Source of the DNA: an uncultured Bacteroidota bacterium
GTDB lineage: Bacteria > Bacteroidota > Bacteroidia > Flavobacteriales > Flavobacteriaceae
DNA length: 20,623 nt
Direction: 5' to 3'
NCBI GenBank assembly: GCA_903837025.1
Contig: CAILTC010000215.1
Span: 1-20,623 of the forward strand
The notes beneath the pieces were generated by a model that made no database searches, was not told the origin of the DNA, and saw only the letters and a program-made list of their open reading frames with translations. Positions within the stretch are counted from its first letter, which is position 1. Each line of letters begins with the position of its first letter. The translations under genes and the position numbers were made by a program. Shown piece by piece: positions 16,255 through 20,623 of this stretch.

Positions 16255-16262
16255 CAAAATTA
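16255..16262 (-). promoter_or_regulatory. -7 promoter element for the DUF4105 gene
   Basis: Read on the - strand this is TAATTTTG, an exact TAnnTTTG match, 62 bases upstream of the ATG at 16192. No clear TTG lies about 19 bases further upstream, so only the -7 half is supported. The rest of the 174-base gap (16193-16366) shows no other feature to me. Confidence 0.35.
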
Positions 16263-16366
16263 CAAAGTTTAATCCTTTTTTTAAGTTAAAAACTTATTGG
16301 GAATGATTTCTTGATGTCTCTTTAACTAGGTTTTCTTCTTGACTTTGCTACTTCGTGGCATATAAT

Positions 16367-17440
16367 CTAATTTCTAAATTGTCCCAAATCTACTTTTACC
16401 GAAAATATATTCGAATACAAAGTTGTACTTTGATTCCCTAAATTCGTCAAAGCATAGTCTATTTGTATGCCTTTGTATTTAAATCCCAATCCAATATTAG
16501 GTTGAAAACCTACTTTTGTTGTACTGTCTAATTGTTGAATGTTTTGAAAATTTCCAGCTCCAGCACGTACGAAAACTAAATCGGTATAACCAAATTCTAA
16601 TCCTAATGCAGGATCAACACTTACAAAATTAGTCGAAATTAGGTCGTTAGTTTTGGAAAATCGCATGTTGAGGTTCGATGCTACCAAAAGACTGTAGTCA
16701 TAACGAATAATAAACTTTTTAGATAATCCTAATTGTGCTTTAGGTGCAGTGATTTCGGTACTTTGTGGTAATTCCTGATTTTGTCCCGGAATAGCATTGG
16801 CAATTTTTTTATATTCGGTTTGGTCAATATTCCATACGTTATAGGTCGTGGTAATATCGCGAAGCATTAAGCCAAATTTCCAGTCATTTTTTTCGAATTG
16901 CAATCCAGCATCAAAACCAAATCCCCATGAGCTTGCAAATTTCCCGATGATTCGTCGGATTACTTTGGCATTTACACCATATTGAAAACCAGGAACCTGA
17001 AGTTTTCTAGCATAAGAAAAAGTGAAACCATAATCAGCAGTTGAAAAAAGACTGATTCTATTGTAATCTATATTTCCTTGATTATCAATTAACTCTGTGG
17101 TGTTCATAATATTGTCAACTCCAAAACGAATCATAGAAATACCCCAAGCACTTTCATTGTCTATAGGCTTTGCATAGGCTATATAATCATATTGAGCAAT
17201 GTTGGCAAAATAATTGGCATGCATCAAAGCAATTTGTCCGTCTTCAAGATTGGCTAATCCCGCTGGATTCCAATAGCCAGAATTTACATCATCACTACTT
17301 GCAGTAACAGCATTTGACATGCCCAAAGCAGCGGCATCGACACCAATATTCATAAATTCGTTCGAGTAATTTCTTACCGCTTGACCATAAGAACTGGCGC
17401 AAACTATGAAGATAAAGAAGAATTGAGTTTTTTTTAACAT
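16367..17440 (-). CDS. PorV/PorQ-family outer-membrane beta-barrel protein
   Basis: A 357-aa exported protein with a signal peptide (MLKKTQFFFIFIVCASSYGQ). The mature N-terminus has FMNIGVDAAALGMSNAVTAS followed by NSGYWNPAGLA, the hallmark of PorV/PorQ and related FadL-like barrels of Bacteroidota. The rest alternates short amphipathic strands with aromatic and glycine residues (for example GLQFEKNDWKFGLMLRD, YDYSLLVASNLNMRFS, NIGLGFKYKGIQIDYALTNL) and ends near an aromatic-containing terminus, as expected for a barrel. PorV shuttles and PorQ anchors cargo of the type IX secretion system, but this gene is not next to porU or other T9SS genes, so it may be a paralogue with another role. It is transcribed divergently from pssA. 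I assign the family but not PorV or PorQ identity. Confidence 0.85.
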   Translation of the reverse strand: MLKKTQFFFIFIVCASSYGQAVRNYSNEFMNIGVDAAALGMSNAVTASSDDVNSGYWNPAGLANLEDGQIALMHANYFANIAQYDYIAYAKPIDNESAWGISMIRFGVDNIMNTTELIDNQGNIDYNRISLFSTADYGFTFSYARKLQVPGFQYGVNAKVIRRIIGKFASSWGFGFDAGLQFEKNDWKFGLMLRDITTTYNVWNIDQTEYKKIANAIPGQNQELPQSTEITAPKAQLGLSKKFIIRYDYSLLVASNLNMRFSKTNDLISTNFVSVDPALGLEFGYTDLVFVRAGAGNFQNIQQLDSTTKVGFQPNIGLGFKYKGIQIDYALTNLGNQSTTLYSNIFSVKVDLGQFRN

Positions 17441-17479
17441 AGATTATTTTGAAAGACGAAGGACTTTGTGAATTTTTAC

Positions 17480-17487
17480 CAAAAATA
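17480..17487 (-). promoter_or_regulatory. -7 promoter element for the PorV/PorQ-family gene
   Basis: On the - strand this reads TATTTTTG, matching TAnnTTTG, 39 bases upstream of the ATG at 17440. A convincing -33 TTG is absent. An 8-bp inverted repeat, AGACGAAG (17454-17461) and CTTCGTCT (17503-17510), brackets the element and could be an operator. Confidence 0.35.
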
Positions 17488-17593
17488 TAATTTTTTAATG
17501 AGCTTCGTCTTCCTTTGGCTAAATAAAAACCACTATCAACACAGCTGTTAAAAAACTCTATTAAAAAACGTCCTTCTTCATCACTTATTATAT

Positions 17594-17601
17594 TAAATTT
17601 G
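17594..17601 (+). promoter_or_regulatory. -7 promoter element for pssA
   Basis: TAAATTTG is an exact match to TAnnTTTG. It would place the transcript start near 17608, leaving about 20 bases before ATG 17629. No clear -33 TTG is seen at the usual distance (about 17572), so the call rests on the -7 element and position. That predicted start point is also why the in-frame TTG at 17608 is not preferred as the coding start. Confidence 0.42.
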
Positions 17602-17628
17602 TGAACTTTGAATTTTATACCAAAAACC

Positions 17629-18363
17629 ATGAATATTAAAAAACACATTCCAAATCTAATTACGTTGCTCAATCTTCTTTGTGGCTGTATTGCCTTAGTT
17701 TTTGCAGCAGAATTAAATTTTGAAATGGCTTTCTATTTTGTTTGCTTAGGCATATTTTTCGATTTCTTTGATGGCTTTTTTGCTCGATTGTTCAAGGTTT
17801 CAAGCCCGCTGGGGTTACAATTAGACTCTTTGGCGGATATGGTTACTAGCGGAGTTGTTCCTGGCTTAGTAATGTTTCTTTTATTGCAAAAATGCCAAAA
17901 TCCTGCCTCTCCAAATTTGTTTTTGCCTTATCTGGGTTTCATCATAACTTTAGGTTCTTGCTATCGCTTGGCAAATTTTAATATTGACACCCGTCAAACG
18001 GATTCTTTTATTGGCTTGCCAACACCTGCCAACACTCTTTTTATAATGAGTTTACCCTTAGTTTTAAAATATTCCGATTCCTTTGCCATGTTAGAAATAT
18101 TGACCAATCAATGGGTTTTATTACTAATAACTTTATTTAGTGCCTATATTCTAAATGCCGAAATTCCGTTATTTTCCCTAAAAATAAAAGCTTTTACTTT
18201 TAAGAAAAATGCTTTGCAAATTGGTTTTCTTTCGCTGTCAATTTTATTATTAGCGTTTTTACAATACCTTGGAATTCCATTAGTTATTATCACTTATGTT
18301 TTACTTTCAGTGGTCAATAATAAGTTTTTGAAAAAACAAGTTGCTGTAAATGAGGAAATATAA
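17629..18363 (+). CDS. pssA: CDP-diacylglycerol--serine O-phosphatidyltransferase
   Basis: This inner-membrane enzyme makes phosphatidylserine from CDP-diacylglycerol and L-serine, the route to phosphatidylethanolamine. The CDP-alcohol phosphatidyltransferase signature D-x2-DG-x2-AR-x8-G-x3-D-x3-D is complete: Asp45, Asp48-Gly49, Ala52-Arg53, Gly62, Asp66 and Asp70, all following the first two membrane segments. The N-terminus NIKKHIPNLITLLNLLCGC is typical of the type II (archaeal/Bacillus-like) PssA family. About eight hydrophobic segments span the rest, and 244 aa is a normal length. I chose ATG 17629 over the TTG at 17608 because homologues start this way and the predicted promoter leaves no room for more. 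The gene overlaps the following GH25 gene by 14 bases, so the two are co-transcribed. Confidence 0.94.
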   Translation: MNIKKHIPNLITLLNLLCGCIALVFAAELNFEMAFYFVCLGIFFDFFDGFFARLFKVSSPLGLQLDSLADMVTSGVVPGLVMFLLLQKCQNPASPNLFLPYLGFIITLGSCYRLANFNIDTRQTDSFIGLPTPANTLFIMSLPLVLKYSDSFAMLEILTNQWVLLLITLFSAYILNAEIPLFSLKIKAFTFKKNALQIGFLSLSILLLAFLQYLGIPLVIITYVLLSVVNNKFLKKQVAVNEEI

Positions 18364-19213
18364 TAGCCGAAGTCGAGCACCAATACGACGAAAATCTCAG
18401 AATAAATCTTCTTTATTTGGAAAGTTAATGCGTTATTCCATAATTGCGTTGACTATTGCGCTATTTTTTGGATTGATTTATCATTATCGAGAAGGATTAA
18501 AGTATTATCTAGGTTATAAATCCCTCAAGAAAATGACTCCCGAACAGGTTGAAGCCAAACGTATTTCGGATGTTCGCAATTTTCAGGTTTTAGAAAATCA
18601 TAAAGGAAAAGCAATTGGTTTGGATGTTTCCGAATTTCAAGGAAATATAGATTGGAGATTGGTTAAAAACATAGAAAATCAGTACCCACTCGAATTTGTT
18701 TTTATCCGTGCCACCGCTGGAAATGATAGAGAAGACGGTCAATTTGCAGCAAATTGGCTTGGCGCCAAAGAAAATAAAATGATCCGTGGTGCTTATCATT
18801 ATTATCGTCCCAACGAAAACTCATTAGAACAAGCCCAGCTTTTTATAAAGACTGTTCAACTTAAAAAAGGAGATTTACCACCTGTTTTAGATATTGAAAA
18901 ACTACCTAACGAACAATCTTTAAAAAACATGAAACTCGGTTTAAGCCGTTGGTTAAAAGCGATTGAAGCTCATTATAAGGTAAAACCAATTATTTATACC
19001 AGCGAGAAATACTATGATGATTTTTTGAAAGACGAGTTTGGCGATTATCTTTTTTGGATTGCCAATTATAATTTCTACAGGGATAAAATTGGAACGAATT
19101 GGTTGTTTTGGCAATTTACCGAGAAAGCCACAGTACAGGGAATAAAAGGCAATGTCGATGTTAATATCTACAATGGCGATCTAGAACAGTTGCGGTTTAT
19201 TACAATTGAGTAA
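18350..19213 (+). CDS. Membrane-anchored GH25-family (lysozyme/muramidase-like) protein
   Basis: A 287-aa glycoside hydrolase of family 25, which cleaves the beta-1,4 bond after N-acetylmuramic acid in peptidoglycan. The first 28 residues are strongly basic, then a hydrophobic segment (about 29-44) should anchor the protein in the inner membrane with the catalytic domain in the periplasm. GH25 motifs are GLDVSEFQGNIDWRLV with Asp92, FVFIRATAGND, GAYHYYRP, PPVLDIEKLP with the D-x-E pair Asp181 and Glu183, PIIYTSEKYY, and WLFWQFTEKATVQGIKGNVD. All key acidic residues are present, so it should be active. ATG 18350 lies inside the end of pssA (14-base overlap), and the stop directly abuts the convergent DUF5808 gene. 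Roles in wall remodelling are plausible; the exact one is unknown. Confidence 0.92.
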   Translation: MRKYNSRSRAPIRRKSQNKSSLFGKLMRYSIIALTIALFFGLIYHYREGLKYYLGYKSLKKMTPEQVEAKRISDVRNFQVLENHKGKAIGLDVSEFQGNIDWRLVKNIENQYPLEFVFIRATAGNDREDGQFAANWLGAKENKMIRGAYHYYRPNENSLEQAQLFIKTVQLKKGDLPPVLDIEKLPNEQSLKNMKLGLSRWLKAIEAHYKVKPIIYTSEKYYDDFLKDEFGDYLFWIANYNFYRDKIGTNWLFWQFTEKATVQGIKGNVDVNIYNGDLEQLRFITIE

Positions 19214-19450
19214 TTAATGTTTTCTTGTAATCATTGAAACAATAAATACAAAAAACAACATGAAACCAATCAAAAAAAACACTGATTTTGGATTGGCAAA
19301 ATTGGTAGTAAAACCCATCATAGGATTTTTTTTCGGAGGCATTAGTCTTTTGTCTTCTTTGTTATAATAAAATATTCCCCAAATCCAGTTGTTGGGGTCC
19401 TTGCTCCATCTTTCTTGTGTTTCCTGACTTGGGTTGTCTTGGTTTTCCAT
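19214..19450 (-). CDS. DUF5808 small membrane protein
   Basis: A 78-aa protein with the DUF5808 core: RWSKDPNNWIWGIFYYNKED (about residues 14-33) then KRLMPPKK and the segment MGFTTNFANP (about 45-54). A C-terminal hydrophobic segment (about 56-74, VFFLIGFMLFFVFIVSMI) ends with a basic RKH tail, so it is probably a tail-anchored inner-membrane protein with the polar domain on the cytoplasmic side. The family's function is not known to me. It sits 13 bases downstream of lptB on the same strand and so is likely the last gene of the tatC-lptB operon. Its stop codon touches the stop of the convergent GH25 gene with no bases between them. Confidence 0.8.
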   Translation of the reverse strand: MENQDNPSQETQERWSKDPNNWIWGIFYYNKEDKRLMPPKKNPMMGFTTNFANPKSVFFLIGFMLFFVFIVSMITRKH

Positions 19451-19463
19451 TCGTAAAGTTTTT

Positions 19464-20204
19464 CTAAAACTCCAATTTCTTCTTTCTCAATTCGAAATTT
19501 TGTCCCAAATAAACACGACGTACCATTTCATCTTCTACCAATTCTTCAGGCTTTCCTTCTTTCAAAATCCCCCCTTCAAACATAAGATAAGTTTTGTCTG
19601 TAATAGCTAAAGTTTCCTGAACATTGTGATCGGTAATCAAGATTCCGATGTTTTTGTTTTTTAGTTGTGCTACAATACGCTGAATATCTTCCACAGCAAC
19701 AGGATCTACACCTGCAAAAGGTTCGTCTAGCAGTATAAACTTTGGATCGGTAGCCAAACAACGTGCAATTTCAGTACGACGACGTTCTCCACCCGAAAGC
19801 AAATCACCACGGTTAGTACGAATGTGTTCTAAACTAAATTCGGCAATCAGACTTTCCATTTTGGCTTCTTGCGCTTCTTTTGAAAGTTTTGTCAGTTGCA
19901 AAACACTCAAAATATTATCTTCGATGCTTAATTTTCTAAAAACAGAAGCTTCCTGGGCTAAATACCCAATACCTTGCTGGGCTCTTTTATACATCGGAAA
20001 ATGGGTGATGTCTAAATCGTCAAGATATATATTACCCATATTTGGTTTTACCAACCCCACAATCATGTAGAAAGACGTTGTTTTTCCCGCACCATTTGGC
20101 CCTAGCAATCCCACGATTTCTCCTTGGTTCACTTCTACCGAAATGCCTTTAACAACACTTCGTCCTTTATAGGTTTTAACTAGATGTTCGGCTCTTAACT
20201 TCAT
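19464..20204 (-). CDS. lptB: LPS export ABC transporter ATP-binding protein
   Basis: This is the cytoplasmic ATPase that, with LptF and LptG, extracts LPS from the inner membrane and pushes it along the Lpt bridge to the outer membrane. All nucleotide-binding motifs are seen: Walker A GPNGAGKTT (35-43), the Q-loop region near YLAQEASVFRKLS (81-93), signature LSGGERRR (136-143), Walker B FILLDE (156-161), the D-loop GVDP and the switch histidine in ITDHNVQET (His193). The GERRRTEIARCLA and FAGVDPVAV strings are specific to LptB rather than to the amino-acid LivG-type ATPases. At 246 aa the length is normal. It lies 28 bases downstream of tatC and 13 bases upstream of the DUF5808 gene. LptB supplies the exporter that could carry LPS bearing the glycan made upstream in the window. 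Confidence 0.95.
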   Translation of the reverse strand: MKLRAEHLVKTYKGRSVVKGISVEVNQGEIVGLLGPNGAGKTTSFYMIVGLVKPNMGNIYLDDLDITHFPMYKRAQQGIGYLAQEASVFRKLSIEDNILSVLQLTKLSKEAQEAKMESLIAEFSLEHIRTNRGDLLSGGERRRTEIARCLATDPKFILLDEPFAGVDPVAVEDIQRIVAQLKNKNIGILITDHNVQETLAITDKTYLMFEGGILKEGKPEELVEDEMVRRVYLGQNFELRKKKLEF

Positions 20205-20232
20205 TTTATTTGTATTGAAAATTTAATAATCC

Positions 20233-20623
20233 TTATTTACTAGCTAGTTCTCTTTTTATTTTTCGTTTGTAAACAATAGCCGAAATAATAACGCTTATTT
20301 CAAAAATAATCAGCATCGGTATGGCTACAATTGTTTGGCTCACTACGTCCGGTGGTGTAACGATAGCGGCAATAATTAGTACAATTACAATGGCATATCT
20401 TCTGTATTTTCTTAAAAATTCTGGAGTTACCACACCTAATTTTGTCAAAAAGTAAATGATTATAGGCAGCTCAAAAAATAATCCGCTGGATACTATAGCT
20501 GTTTTAAACATTCCAATATAAGACTCGACGGTAAATTGGTTTTTCACCACACTGCTTATTGAAAATGTCGCAACAAAGTTAACAGACATTGGAATAACTA
20601 CATAATATCCAAAAAGCACGCCG
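20233..20623 (-). CDS. tatC: Sec-independent protein translocase TatC, C-terminal part only
   Basis: The last 130 or so residues of TatC, the core receptor of the twin-arginine translocase in the inner membrane; the start lies beyond the right edge. The frame is open to 20623 and reads into VLFGYYVVIP, so the GTG at 20617-20619 is not a start. Family features are the periplasmic loop with FTVESYIGMFKTAIVSSGL, the hairpin FFELPIIIYFLTKLGVVTPE with its conserved glutamate, LRKYRRYAIVIVLIIAAIVT, then TPPDVVSQTIVAIPMLIIFE and a short basic tail. The order tatC then lptB, on the same strand, is one I know from other Flavobacteriia. About 40-50% of the protein is visible, enough for a sure assignment. 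Confidence 0.95.
   Translation of the reverse strand, partial: GVLFGYYVVIPMSVNFVATFSISSVVKNQFTVESYIGMFKTAIVSSGLFFELPIIIYFLTKLGVVTPEFLRKYRRYAIVIVLIIAAIVTPPDVVSQTIVAIPMLIIFEISVIISAIVYKRKIKRELASK

Noticed and set aside
17295..17672. 125-residue - strand open frame across the divergent promoter region
   Set aside because: It overlaps the signal-peptide end of the PorV/PorQ gene in another frame and the pssA start, and carries no domain.
1..20623. Mobile elements, CRISPR arrays, tRNA or rRNA genes
   Set aside because: No transposase-like protein, regularly spaced repeat or RNA-gene pattern was seen on either strand.

Overview
The window looks like chromosomal DNA from a member of the Flavobacteriaceae (Bacteroidota), probably Flavobacterium or a close relative. 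The reasons are low GC content, tightly packed genes with few Shine-Dalgarno sites, exact matches to the Bacteroidota -7 promoter element TAnnTTTG, and marker families of the phylum: a PorV/PorQ-family outer-membrane protein, a DUF4105 protein and a DUF5808 protein. This placement is inferred from family content; no database search was run.

Bases 1-13400 (all + strand) are part of a surface-polysaccharide operon that begins upstream of the window. In order it holds a 5'-truncated MBOAT O-acyltransferase, an acyltransferase-3 protein, a GT4, a two-part GT2 protein, a second GT2, an exostosin-like (GT47-type) transferase, a third GT2 split by a -1 frameshift at an A7 tract, a poorly recognised GT-B-like protein, an FkbM methyltransferase, two more GT4 enzymes, and a Wzy/WaaL-type polymerase or ligase. 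Gene junctions are mostly a few bases or ATGA overlaps; the exceptions surround the 7982-8977 and 9072-9827 genes. After a 219-bp gap with a good promoter and a 14-bp palindrome comes the initiating phosphoglycosyltransferase (13620-15014). Together these would start a lipid-linked glycan, extend it, decorate it by acylation and perhaps methylation, and polymerise or ligate it. No flippase (Wzx), chain-length regulator (Wzz) or sugar-nucleotide gene lies in the window, so these must be elsewhere, probably upstream.

Bases 15059-17440 (- strand) carry a DUF4105/Lnb-like membrane protein and an orphan PorV/PorQ-family outer-membrane protein. A divergent intergenic region then leads to pssA (phosphatidylserine synthase) and an overlapping membrane-anchored GH25 muramidase-like protein on the + strand. 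That pair abuts, tail to tail with no spacer, a - strand group: a DUF5808 protein, lptB (LPS-export ATPase) and the C-terminal part of tatC. Everything right of 15059 looks like cell-envelope housekeeping.

The most notable points are the frameshifted GT2 gene at a slippery A-tract, the GT2 protein with an extra degenerate-looking N-terminal half, the unusual GT47-type and GT-B-like transferases, two strikingly AT-rich genes in the operon, and the palindrome and promoter before the initiating transferase. I saw no clearly new type of system, no mobile element, no CRISPR array and no RNA gene. No gene-free stretch exceeds 300 bases.
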